A stretch of 24,688 nt of DNA from an uncultured Coprococcus sp. (GCA_900548215.1 URJI01000038.1:1-24688), one strand, 5' to 3'. Shown: positions 1 through 6,430, counted from the first letter of the stretch. Numbers and translations: made by a program. The notes: a model not told the origin generated them from the sequence alone.

Positions 1-676
1 TGCCGTTTCTCATGGTTACAAGATTGTCCTGGAACATGGTCTGTTTGCTGGTGTCGCTGACAAGCTTTGCAAGCTGGTTGTGCAGCTTTTCATTTGTCAG
101 TCGTTTGTTCCTTCTCACAGCCTTGAGCCCTGATGAAGCGTCGTCGGCGATCTCGTTCTCGGACACTATGCATCTGTGTATCTCTCTGGACAGATGCTCC
201 AGTGGCATGAGTTCCAGAAATCTCGTGCGCAGACTGTCAGGACATGTGGTTCCATCCGGGTTCATGCTCAGCCCCTGCATCTTGTTGGAAGCCTTCTCTT
301 CCTCGATCTGCTCCTTGCTGCGTCTTCTCGTATCCGTCATGCTTGTGCCTTCGTTCTCACCGTATCTCTTGGCTGTGGCAGCCAGGTCCAGCATGCTTGC
401 CACATCAAGCAGTTCTGCGGTGGTGAGGATTCCCTCAACCTCAAGTCTCTTTAGAGATGCTCCGATATCCTTAAGTCCTGCAAATGACAGATTGCCCTGT
501 GTGTTCAGTCGGCGGAGAGCATCCCTTGTCTCCTGCTGGAGCGTCTCGATCATGGCGAGGTCCTTGCGGGGCTTTATACGCTGGCATTTCCTCTTCGCCA
601 TGGGTGATGAGGCAAATGTGGTCAGCATCTCAACTATTTTATTGTATTCGATAACTCGTAATGTTCTCAGATTCAT
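1..676 (-). CDS. mutS2: Endonuclease MutS2, N-terminal part (runs off left edge)
   Basis: Reading the minus strand from the ATG at 676 gives an open frame to the window edge (about 225 codons). It begins MNLRTLRVIEYNKIVEML and continues through motifs typical of the MutS2 N-terminus: FASSPMAKRKC near residue 22, LRRLNTQGNLSFAGLKDI around residue 55, and FQDNLVTMRNG at the edge, just before the family's usual 'RYVIPVK' continuation. A Shine-Dalgarno-like AAGGAAC lies 7 nt upstream (684-690). In Firmicutes MutS2 is a homodimeric ATPase with a C-terminal Smr domain, linked to suppression of homologous recombination and to rescue of collided ribosomes. The ATPase and Smr parts are outside this window. 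The serine-rich open frame on the + strand here is only its shadow. Confidence 0.9.
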   Translation of the reverse strand, partial: MNLRTLRVIEYNKIVEMLTTFASSPMAKRKCQRIKPRKDLAMIETLQQETRDALRRLNTQGNLSFAGLKDIGASLKRLEVEGILTTAELLDVASMLDLAATAKRYGENEGTSMTDTRRRSKEQIEEEKASNKMQGLSMNPDGTTCPDSLRTRFLELMPLEHLSREIHRCIVSENEIADDASSGLKAVRRNKRLTNEKLHNQLAKLVSDTSKQTMFQDNLVTMRNG

Positions 677-1138
677 TTTCTATGTTCCTTATTATTTAAT
701 ATCTTTATTTGAATTTGGTGTTTATGCAAATGCATTTATTATGTTTATATAAATGCAGAGCTGTTAACTTCATATGCATGGGAATGAATCTTGTGGTCGT
801 ATGATAAATTGGATCAGTATTTAACCAGATCAGAGATTAATTCGCCCAGTGCTTAATTCAATAAGCGCTATAAAGCATAATTAACGATGCATAAAGACTC
901 TAATTATAAACATACATAATTGATTATACCCCTTATAATTATAGAGCGTCAACATATTGCAGGTGTAGAAATACGCACATTTTCCCTTATTAATCAGCGC
1001 TGGTGGTTGCGGGAGGACTACAAAGCTGATATTATAAATTATAATATGGTTAATGGGTGTTGGATACGTTTGGAATTTGACGACCAGCCACATCTGATTG
1101 GGCGGAAGACAATACATTTATAAGAGGAGAAAAGGCGA
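677..1138. other. Intergenic region (462 bases) between divergent mutS2 and the membrane-protein gene
   Basis: This is A+T-rich DNA with no convincing gene. It must hold the promoters of both divergent genes, but I cannot place a full -35/-10 pair. Visible structure: a perfect 9-bp inverted repeat (TGCATTTAT at 731-739, ATAAATGCA at 749-757); an imperfect one, AGTGCTTA/TAAGCGCT (848-855, 862-869); and a 19-bp A/T palindrome at 1029-1047 carrying TATAAT on both strands. A 67-codon frame at 920-1123 starts with TTG, has no ribosome binding site and resembles nothing I recognise, so I do not call it. Confidence 0.6.
731..757. promoter_or_regulatory. Inverted repeat upstream of mutS2, possible operator
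   Basis: Two perfect 9-bp arms, TGCATTTAT and ATAAATGCA, are separated by 9 bases and centred about 68 bases upstream of the mutS2 start. The half-site overlaps a second short palindrome, ATGCAAATGCAT (724-735). There is no T-run, so it does not look like a terminator. A regulator site is possible, but an A/T-rich coincidence is not excluded. Confidence 0.25.
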
Positions 1139-1576
1139 ATGAAAGAGTTGTTACAGTTTCTATTGGGGATAGTTTTAATGGTAGCAGGTGGAGTGATGTT
1201 TCTGAAAAATGTAGTCGTATCTGACTGGGGACTTCTCAGTTCTCTGTTTCGTATCGGCGGAGGTGTGAGTGTAGGAGGCATATTTATCGTGCTGCTGGTA
1301 ATCGCATTTATCGCACTGCTTGTTAAGCCGAACATGGGAACAGGACTTGTGTTCACAGGACTTTGTATAGCATTCTTTGTATGCATCGTCATTTCACTGA
1401 ACGTATCACTTAGATATATGTCAGGACTTGAGCTTACACTGATCCTTGGAACACTGTGTGTTGGAATTGCATTTGTGATCAAGGGGCTGTTTGGTGTGAG
1501 AAAGCTCGATAGGGAAGAGTCCAGAAAGAATGGGAAGGCGGCTTCTGATAAGCTGCATGAGTATGATAAGATGTGA
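1139..1576 (+). CDS. Hypothetical four-helix membrane protein
   Basis: 145 aa, preceded by AAGAGGAG (1122-1129) at a 9-nt spacing. Four hydrophobic segments are visible at about residues 4-24, 41-63, 68-90 and 97-115. They are followed by a charged, probably cytoplasmic tail rich in Lys, Arg and Glu (RKLDREESRKNGK). There are no cysteine, histidine or catalytic motifs and no signal-peptidase site. I do not recognise the family and assign no function. The gene stands alone: mutS2 diverges upstream, and a hairpin region (1661-1742) separates it from yhaM downstream. Its hydrophobic pattern, good ribosome binding site and full-length frame make it a credible gene. Confidence 0.8.
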   Translation: MKELLQFLLGIVLMVAGGVMFLKNVVVSDWGLLSSLFRIGGGVSVGGIFIVLLVIAFIALLVKPNMGTGLVFTGLCIAFFVCIVISLNVSLRYMSGLELTLILGTLCVGIAFVIKGLFGVRKLDREESRKNGKAASDKLHEYDKM

Positions 1577-1660
1577 TGTGCGGAAATTGCAGTGAATGTG
1601 AATTTGTATGTGTAACATATTGAGGATATGCATATAAGAAATCATGCTTGGGCGTGTGTA

Positions 1661-1686
1661 GGTCATAACACTGACGTGTGATGGCC
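1661..1686 (+). other. Stem-loop 5' of the 1695-1742 hairpin
   Basis: GGTCATAACAC and GTGTGATGGCC can pair over about 11 positions, with one mismatch and one G-U, around a TGAC loop. It sits only 8 nt upstream of the stronger hairpin at 1695-1742, so the two could be part of one structured 3' region or leader. Confidence 0.3.
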
Positions 1687-1694
1687 TGTAATAC

Positions 1695-1742
1695 AGGCGG
1701 TTGTGGAAATGTTCAGTAAATACTGGATTTTCACAACCGCCT
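1695..1742 (+). terminator. Strong hairpin, probable terminator of the membrane-protein gene
   Basis: AGGCGGTTGTG (1695-1705) pairs perfectly with CACAACCGCCT (1732-1742). The stem continues inward through GAAAT/TTTT to a closing CAGT-AAAT-ACTG hairpin. The following bases, ATTGTATTCTTATATATG, are U-rich but not a clean U-tract, so termination is likely rather than certain. It lies between the 1139 gene and yhaM and could also act as leader structure for yhaM. Confidence 0.45.
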
Positions 1743-1814
1743 ATTGTATTCTTATATATGATTAAAATTAAAGCATACAATAATAATTAAACATAATAGA
1801 AAGAGGAAAGTAAA

Positions 1815-2753
1815 ATGGTATTTATAACAGATTTCAACGAAGGCGACATGATATCGAATGTCTATCTCTGCAAGAACAAGCAGACAGGAACTACAAAATC
1901 AGGAAAGACATACTACAATCTGGAGCTTGTGGATAAGACAGGAAGCATAGCCGGAAAAGTCTGGGAGCTGACAAATGCTATAGGACACTTTGAGGCAAAG
2001 AATTTCATCAAGGTTGATGGTCAGGTGACATCGTTCAACAATGAGCTCCAGCTCAACATCAAGAAGATCAGAATTGCTGATGAGGGAGAGTATGTTGAGG
2101 CCGATTATATGCCATGCACCAAGAAAGATATAGAGCAGATGTACAAAGATCTGATGGCTCTCGTAGAATCACTTGACAAGGATTACTACAAGGTACTTTT
2201 GAAGAAATTCTTCGCAGAAGATCCTGCATTTGTAAAGGAATTCAAGAATCACTCGGCTGCAAAGTCAATACATCATGGGTACATAGGAGGCCTCTTGGAG
2301 CACTCACTGGCAGTTGCCAAGATGTGTGACTACTACACCACATATTATCCGGTGCTCAACAGGGATCTGCTGATCACAGCGGCGCTGCTCCACGACATCG
2401 GCAAAGTCTATGAGATCTCCAAGTTCCCTGAGAACGACTACACAGACGCAGGTCAGCTTCTGGGACACATCGTCATGGGAACGATGATGATCCGCGACAA
2501 GATCAATACCATAGATAACTTCCCAGCCAAGGCGGCAAATGAGCTGGAGCACTGCATACTGGCTCACCACGGAGAGCTTGAGTACGGCTCACCAAAGAAG
2601 CCGGCACTCATCGAGGCCCTGGCGCTGTCCATGGCAGACAACACAGACGCCAAGATCCAGACATTTATCCAGGAGCTGGATGCGGCAAAGGACAACAATG
2701 GCTGGCTGGGCTTCAACAGGGCGCTCCAGTCAAACATCCGCAAGACGTCATAG
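1815..2753 (+). CDS. yhaM: 3'-5' exoribonuclease YhaM family protein
   Basis: 312 aa, close to the ~314 aa of Bacillus YhaM. The N-terminal part (about residues 10-85) is an OB-fold nucleic-acid-binding domain with the usual KSGKTYYNLELVDKTG segment. The C-terminal half is an HD metal-dependent phosphohydrolase domain. His153-His154 lie in SIHHGYIGGLLEHS, the HD pair is His193-Asp194 in LLHDIGK, and further His residues follow in LGHIVMG and LAHHGELEYGSP. The family degrades RNA and single-stranded DNA from the 3' end with a divalent metal and acts in cytoplasmic mRNA turnover. The start is set by AAGAGGAAAG (1801-1810). The last G of its TAG stop is also the first base of the 20-bp repeat array, with no spacer between gene and array. 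Confidence 0.93.
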   Translation: MVFITDFNEGDMISNVYLCKNKQTGTTKSGKTYYNLELVDKTGSIAGKVWELTNAIGHFEAKNFIKVDGQVTSFNNELQLNIKKIRIADEGEYVEADYMPCTKKDIEQMYKDLMALVESLDKDYYKVLLKKFFAEDPAFVKEFKNHSAAKSIHHGYIGGLLEHSLAVAKMCDYYTTYYPVLNRDLLITAALLHDIGKVYEISKFPENDYTDAGQLLGHIVMGTMMIRDKINTIDNFPAKAANELEHCILAHHGELEYGSPKKPALIEALALSMADNTDAKIQTFIQELDAAKDNNGWLGFNRALQSNIRKTS

Positions 2754-3025
2754 GGACGTTCCTTTTGTCACGAGGAGTGTCCCTGTGTCACGAGGAGCGT
2801 CCCTGTGTCACAAGGAACGTCCCTTTGTCACGAGGAGTGTCCCTTTGTCACGAGGAACGTCCCCGTGTCACGAAGAGCGTCCCTGTGTTACGAGGAGCGT
2901 CCCTGTGTCACGAGGAACGTCCCCGTGTCACGAGGAGTGTCCCTGTGTTACGAGGAGCGTCCTTGTGTCACGAGGAACATTCCTGTGTCATAAGGAGTGC
3001 CTATGTGCCATGAGAAATGGTATCA
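2753..3025 (+). repeat. 20-bp tandem repeat array (about 13 units) abutting the yhaM stop
   Basis: From 2766 the sequence repeats with an exact 20-bp period, consensus TGTCACGAGGARYGTCCCYK. Units start at 2766, 2786, 2806 and every 20 bases on to 3006; the last two are visibly degenerate. There are no unique spacers, so it is not CRISPR. The lead-in 2753-2771 (GGGACGTTCCTTTTGTCAC) is the outer left arm of the palindromic elements at 5773 and 6344, and the repeat unit matches the inner left arm of those elements. All three forward frames remain open across the array because the unit has no forward stop and 20 is not a multiple of 3. This produces spurious frames with a 20-residue period (SRGVSLCHEERPCVTRNVP-like) that lack ribosome binding sites. 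With the hairpin that follows, it accounts for the 353-base gap between yhaM and the methyltransferase. Confidence 0.93.
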
Positions 3026-3048
3026 TACTACGGTTAGATTAAGATAGA

Positions 3049-3078
3049 GGGACAATCTTCAAGTCAGAAGATTGTCCC
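3049..3078 (+). other. Perfect 12-bp stem-loop upstream of the rRNA methyltransferase gene
   Basis: GGGACAATCTTC (3049-3060) and GAAGATTGTCCC (3067-3078) flank a 6-base loop, AAGTCA. No U-tract follows on the + strand; on the minus strand the stem is followed by a pyrimidine-rich TCTATCTTAATC. It ends 12 bases before the ribosome binding site GGAAGAGAG (3091). It could be a terminator for yhaM, an mRNA-stabilising hairpin, or a repeat relic sharing the GGGAC/GTCCC ends of the nearby family. Confidence 0.5.
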
Positions 3079-3106
3079 ATGCTTGCAATAGGAAGAGAGA
3101 TAGTAT

Positions 3107-4753
3107 ATGTCAAATAATAGGAATGGCAGAAGGTCTAAAAATAACAGACGAGTAAATAGTGTGCAGAGAAAAAATACCGGGGAGGCAGTGAATAGCGCCA
3201 GTTCAGATGTTAGAACAACCGGAACGGATGTGGTAAATACTGGCGCAAGTGCTAAAGTGCTCGGAACGGATGCATTGAATATAGGCGCAGGATCTAAAAC
3301 ATCTGGAATGGATGAATCGAATGCTGGCTCGTGTGTAAAAACATCGATCCGGAATATGGCGAATGTTGATAAGGTCACACTTGTCAAAAATGAGAACTAC
3401 CAGGTACTCATCGAGGATATGGGCAATGACGGAGAGGGCATTGGACACGTTCAGGGCATGACTGTATTTATCAAGGATGCCGTGGTGGGCGATCTGGCGG
3501 AGGTGAAGATCGTCAAGGTGAAGAAGAACATAGCCTACGGAAGACTGATGAAACTCATCACACCATCTCCATACCGCGTGGAGCCGGTGTGCGATAAGGC
3601 GAAACGATGTGGCGGATGCACCATGCAGCAGGTTTCCTATGAGCAGCAGCTCGAATATAAGTGGAACAAGGTGAAGAATTGTCTGCAGAGAATCGGCAAG
3701 ATGGAGAACGTGGATGCCATCATGGAAAAGCCAGCCTACGGCATGAACAATCCATTCCACTACAGGAATAAAGCACAGTTCCCTGTCGGAAGGGACAAGA
3801 ACGGCGATGTGGTCATCGGATTCTACGCAGGAAGAAGCCACGACATCATAGACACAGAGAGCTGTGCCATCGGTGCACCTGTGAATGACCAGATAGTTGC
3901 TATCGTCAGAAGCTTCATTGAGGACAATCACATATCGACCTACGACGAGGAGACCGGAAGAGGTCTGGTCAGACATATCCTTATCAGAGTTGGATTTACT
4001 ACCAAAGAGATCATGGTATGTCTGGTGACAAATGGCAACAAGCTTCCACACAGTGAGATTTTGATAGATGAACTGGTTATGGTAGACGGCATGACATCCA
4101 TTTGCCTGAACGTCAACATGGAGAATACGAACCGGATACTCGGTGATAAGTGCATAACCCTCTGGGGACAGTCATACATCACGGACTATATCGGCGACAT
4201 CAAATATCAGATATCCCCATTGTCTTTCTATCAGGTAAATCCCGTCCAGACAAATGTCCTGTACAACAAGGCTTTGGAGTATGCGGACCTGTCAGGCGAC
4301 GAGACCGTGTGGGACATGTACTGCGGAATAGGAACCATATCATTGTTCCTCGCACAGAAGGCAAAGAAGGTATACGGAGTGGAGATCGTTCCACAGGCTA
4401 TAGATGATGCAAGACACAACGCCGAGATCAACGGGATCACAAATGCTGAGTTCTTCGTCGGCAAGGCAGAGGAAGTCGTTCCAGATATATATAAGAAGGG
4501 CGGTGATGGCTCACACGCGGACGTCGTGGTCGTTGACCCACCGCGAAAGGGCTGTGATCAGGTCCTTTTGGACACTCTGGTCCATATGGCACCGGAGCGT
4601 ATCGTCTACGTGAGCTGCGACCCGGCAACCCTGGCGAGGGATGTGAAGATACTTCAGGAGAAGGGGTATGAGGCGAAGAAGGTGGCGGTCGTTGATCAGT
4701 TTTGTCATAGTGGGCATGTGGAGAGCGTGGGGAAACTGGTAAGGAAGAAATAA
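3107..4753 (+). CDS. rlmD: 23S rRNA (uracil-5-)-methyltransferase, RlmD/TrmA family, with repetitive N-terminal extension
   Basis: 548 aa. After a TRAM-like domain (about residues 88-150), cysteines C162, C168, C171 and C253 show the C-x5-C-x2-C...C pattern of the 4Fe-4S cluster in RlmD/RumA. A SAM-binding motif follows (WDMYCGIGTISLF, near residue 400), then the DPPRKG loop and the catalytic Cys504 in YVSCDPATLARD. The family makes m5U in 23S rRNA; Gram-positive members may modify one or two sites. The start is fixed by GGAAGAGAG (3091-3099). The first ~85 residues are unusual: a basic, Asn/Arg-rich segment, then three 14-residue repeats (G-T/M-D-x-x-N-x-G-A/S-x-x-K) encoded by 42-bp units. 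An internal ATG at 3356 would give a family-typical N-terminus but lacks a good ribosome binding site. Confidence 0.9.
   Translation: MSNNRNGRRSKNNRRVNSVQRKNTGEAVNSASSDVRTTGTDVVNTGASAKVLGTDALNIGAGSKTSGMDESNAGSCVKTSIRNMANVDKVTLVKNENYQVLIEDMGNDGEGIGHVQGMTVFIKDAVVGDLAEVKIVKVKKNIAYGRLMKLITPSPYRVEPVCDKAKRCGGCTMQQVSYEQQLEYKWNKVKNCLQRIGKMENVDAIMEKPAYGMNNPFHYRNKAQFPVGRDKNGDVVIGFYAGRSHDIIDTESCAIGAPVNDQIVAIVRSFIEDNHISTYDEETGRGLVRHILIRVGFTTKEIMVCLVTNGNKLPHSEILIDELVMVDGMTSICLNVNMENTNRILGDKCITLWGQSYITDYIGDIKYQISPLSFYQVNPVQTNVLYNKALEYADLSGDETVWDMYCGIGTISLFLAQKAKKVYGVEIVPQAIDDARHNAEINGITNAEFFVGKAEEVVPDIYKKGGDGSHADVVVVDPPRKGCDQVLLDTLVHMAPERIVYVSCDPATLARDVKILQEKGYEAKKVAVVDQFCHSGHVESVGKLVRKK
3221..3346 (+). 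repeat. Three 42-bp in-frame tandem repeats in the methyltransferase N-terminus
   Basis: Units at 3221-3262, 3263-3304 and 3305-3346 each begin GGAAYGGATG and encode GTDVVNTGASAKVL, GTDALNIGAGSKTS and GMDESNAGSCVKTS. They are in frame, diverged, and located upstream of the TRAM domain. They probably form a flexible low-complexity tail. I know of no such repeat as a regular part of this enzyme family. Confidence 0.8.
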
Positions 4754-4812
4754 CTGGACTAAGAATAGACTAACTAAGTAGTGGATTGCATTATGCCGGG
4801 AGGGCGTTTTGA

Positions 4813-5391
4813 GTGAAAAAGAAACTATTTATAGTAATAATCGTGGTTGTGCTTTTTAGTGTTTCAGGATGTGAAAATAACAATCATGGAGAAAAAAATG
4901 ATGTGAATGAACCAAATAAGTCTAGTGTTGAGTATGATGTTGATAATCTTTTGAAGAAACAGAAAATAGTATTTATCATGTCGGTATCTTCTTATTCTGA
5001 GCCATATGTCGAAGGCTATTTTATTGATACAAAAGGGAAAAAACATATTTACGGATTGTATGAACAGGCACCGTTCGAATCGATAGAAAAGGAATATGCC
5101 TATCTTTTGGAACATTATGATGAATTTGAAACGGTGGATTTTTGGAATGATACAACTCTGAAAAATTGTACGGAATATTTGTATCATGTTAATATTGATT
5201 CAGAGCGTAAAACGGAAGGGACAACTATCATGGATTATCCGTTAAAGCAATTATATGGAATTCGGGTTATAGATGACAATGAAGAGTTTGTTTTCCTTGA
5301 ATCAGAAACAGGTATTACAGAGAGACTTGATGATCCATCTGCGGCTCAAATTTATGAAGAATTTGGTGAAGAATGGTATGTGCTGAGATAA
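4813..5391 (+). CDS. Small secreted lipoprotein of unknown function
   Basis: 192 aa, starting with GTG at 4813, nine bases after GGGAGG (4798-4803). The N-terminus is a classical lipoprotein signal: Lys-rich MKKK, a hydrophobic core to residue 18, and lipobox V-S-G-C with Cys20 as the lipidated residue. A charged Asn/Glu/Lys linker leads to an acidic, Tyr/Phe-rich domain (about residues 40-192) with no motif I recognise. It should be exported and anchored on the outer face of the membrane. The gene is visibly richer in A+T than the methyltransferase before it and the ArsC-like gene after it, which suggests a different origin. It is co-directional with both neighbours, but nothing shows a functional link. 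Confidence 0.82.
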   Translation: MKKKLFIVIIVVVLFSVSGCENNNHGEKNDVNEPNKSSVEYDVDNLLKKQKIVFIMSVSSYSEPYVEGYFIDTKGKKHIYGLYEQAPFESIEKEYAYLLEHYDEFETVDFWNDTTLKNCTEYLYHVNIDSERKTEGTTIMDYPLKQLYGIRVIDDNEEFVFLESETGITERLDDPSAAQIYEEFGEEWYVLR

Positions 5392-5419
5392 ATAAGTATT
5401 TGCAAAAGGAGGACCGATG

Positions 5420-5770
5420 ATGGAATTTATATGTTACCCAAAGTGTTCAACCTGCCAGAAGGCGAAGAAATGGCTGGACGAGAATAAGATCGAATACACG
5501 GAGCGCCACATTGTGGACGATAATCCAACATATGAGGAGCTTAAGAAATGGTATGAGAGGAGTGGACTTCCGATCAAGAGATTTTTCAATACAAGCGGTA
5601 TGCTGTATAAGGAGATGAAGCTGAAGGACAAGCTCCCGGACATGGGCGAGGATGAGCAGCTGCAGCTCCTTGCGACAAACGGCATGCTGGTGAAGAGACC
5701 ACTTGTCGTTGATAAGGAGTTCGTGCTGCCTGGATTTAAGGAGAAAGAGTGGACGGAGAAGATACTGTAG
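5420..5770 (+). CDS. ArsC/Spx-family thioredoxin-fold protein
   Basis: 116 aa, the usual size. An N-terminal beta strand runs into C5-x3-C9-S-T-C12 (MEFICYPKCSTCQKAKKWLDEN), the redox site of the ArsC/YffB/Spx group. The family-type segments EYTERHIVDDNPTYEEL, FNTSGMLYKEM and ATNGMLVKRPLV follow; the last carries the conserved Arg-Pro of the thioredoxin-like fold. The sequence does not distinguish an arsenate-reductase-like enzyme from a Spx/MgsR-type RNA-polymerase regulator. No ars genes lie nearby, so arsenic resistance is not implied. Two adjacent ATGs (5417 and 5420) are possible starts. AGGAGG at 5407-5412 is 4 bases from the first and 7 from the second, so I prefer 5420. Palindromic element A starts two bases after the stop. 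Confidence 0.88.
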   Translation: MEFICYPKCSTCQKAKKWLDENKIEYTERHIVDDNPTYEELKKWYERSGLPIKRFFNTSGMLYKEMKLKDKLPDMGEDEQLQLLATNGMLVKRPLVVDKEFVLPGFKEKEWTEKIL

Positions 5771-5772
5771 TA

Positions 5773-5857
5773 GGGACGTTGCTTTTGTCACGAGGACTGT
5801 CCCCGTGTCACGATTTATAATACAGGGGACACTCTTTGTGACAAAAGGAACGTCCCC
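5773..5857 (+). repeat. Palindromic element A (85 bp inverted repeat)
   Basis: The left arm 5773-5804 pairs with the right arm 5825-5857, with about four mismatches and one missing terminal G, around a 20-base centre (5805-5824) that contains TATAAT at 5816-5821. The outer arms read GGGACGTTGCTTTTGTCAC and GTGACAAAAGGAACGTCCC. The right arm is identical in all 33 bases to that of element B. It begins two bases after the ArsC-like stop and ends two bases before the ribosome binding site of the HAD gene. I see no target-site duplication and no internal gene. It could be a MITE-like or REP/BIME-like element. Confidence 0.92.
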
Positions 5858-5872
5858 GTGGAGGGGGAAACG

Positions 5873-6340
5873 ATGAGTTTTGCATTATTTCTGGACATAG
5901 ATGGTGTATTGAATACCCGGACGACGGTGGTGGGGGCGCCGAGCGGCAGAACAGGCGTAGATGATGCCAGGGTGAGAATACTTAAGAAGGCACTGAAGCA
6001 GTTTGGTGATGTTGATATCATCCTGACCTCGGATTGGAAGCTTATGAGGGAAGATGGGGACGACTTCACATATCTTGTATCTATGCTGGGCAAATTTGGA
6101 CTAAGCCTGTCTGGAAAGACAACCGATGTCTGGGTTGGCAGAGGTGAGGGCATCCAGAGCTATCTGGCGGAACATCCTGAGATAGATGAATACGTGATAC
6201 TGGATGACAACACATTTGATTTCGCAAATTATCCTAAACTATGGGAACGGCTGTTGCTTACCAATGGTATAGAAAATGCCGAATATGCATCAAAGACACC
6301 GGCGATTGAGGCGATGCTTTTTCTGGAGGCTATCTCTTAA
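5873..6340 (+). CDS. Small HAD-superfamily phosphatase-like protein (HAD_SAK-type)
   Basis: 155 aa. The start ATG at 5873 is set by GGAGGGGG (5860-5867); a GTG at 5858 in the same frame would overlap that site. HAD motif I is at the extreme N-terminus (LFLDIDGVLN, Asp8 and Asp10), motif II is the Thr/Ser of IILTSDW (near residue 50), and the late acidic motif is YVILDDN. There is no large cap domain. This compact layout, with DIDGVLN, TSDW and ILDD, fits the HAD domain found in 'Swiss Army Knife' RNA-repair proteins and in many stand-alone proteins of unknown substrate. A phosphatase on nucleic-acid ends or nucleotides is possible but unproven. The gene is bracketed by elements A and B in the same orientation. 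Confidence 0.8.
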   Translation: MSFALFLDIDGVLNTRTTVVGAPSGRTGVDDARVRILKKALKQFGDVDIILTSDWKLMREDGDDFTYLVSMLGKFGLSLSGKTTDVWVGRGEGIQSYLAEHPEIDEYVILDDNTFDFANYPKLWERLLLTNGIENAEYASKTPAIEAMLFLEAIS

Positions 6341-6343
6341 ATT

Positions 6344-6430
6344 GGGGACGCTTCTTTTGTCACGAGGAGTGTCCCCATGTCACGATTTTATAATACAGGG
6401 GACACTCTTTGTGACAAAAGGAACGTCCCC
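6344..6430 (+). repeat. Palindromic element B (87 bp inverted repeat)
   Basis: The left arm 6344-6376 and right arm 6398-6430 (33 bases each) pair with about four mismatches, some of them G-U in RNA. The 21-base centre holds TATAAT (6389-6394). It is near-identical to element A, apart from one extra T in the centre and substitutions confined to the left half. It starts three bases after the HAD stop, and the AAGGAGG ribosome binding site of the KilA-N frame begins at the next base (6431). The left half contains TGTCAC twice, 20 bp apart, which is one and a half units of the array after yhaM. Confidence 0.92.

Noticed and set aside
12..752. Long serine-rich open frame on the + strand
   Set aside because: It is the antisense shadow of mutS2, whose minus-strand translation matches the family well; the + frame has no ribosome binding site or recognisable domain.
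920..1123. 67-codon frame before the membrane-protein gene
   Set aside because: TTG start without a ribosome binding site, A+T-rich composition, and no similarity I can recognise.
2753..3025. CRISPR array
   Set aside because: Repeats are directly contiguous with a 20-bp period and no unique spacers, and there are no cas genes in the window.
2539..3042. Cys/Arg-rich repeat 'proteins' in three forward frames (2539-3042, 2765-3013, 2805-2993)
   Set aside because: They are by-products of the stop-free 20-bp array: no ribosome binding sites, the same repeat in every frame, and one overlaps the end of yhaM.
5420..5770. Arsenic-resistance role for the ArsC-like gene
   Set aside because: No arsR, arsB or acr3 genes are nearby, and the fold is shared with Spx-type regulators, so only the family level is called.
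5816..5821. TATAAT in the centre of elements A and B (also 6389-6394) as a promoter
   Set aside because: No -35-like hexamer lies at 16-18 bp and no extended -10 is present. It remains possible but is not supported enough to annotate.
5873..6430. Insertion sequence or composite transposon around the HAD gene
   Set aside because: No transposase or integrase frame and no target-site duplication is visible; only short palindromic elements flank the gene.
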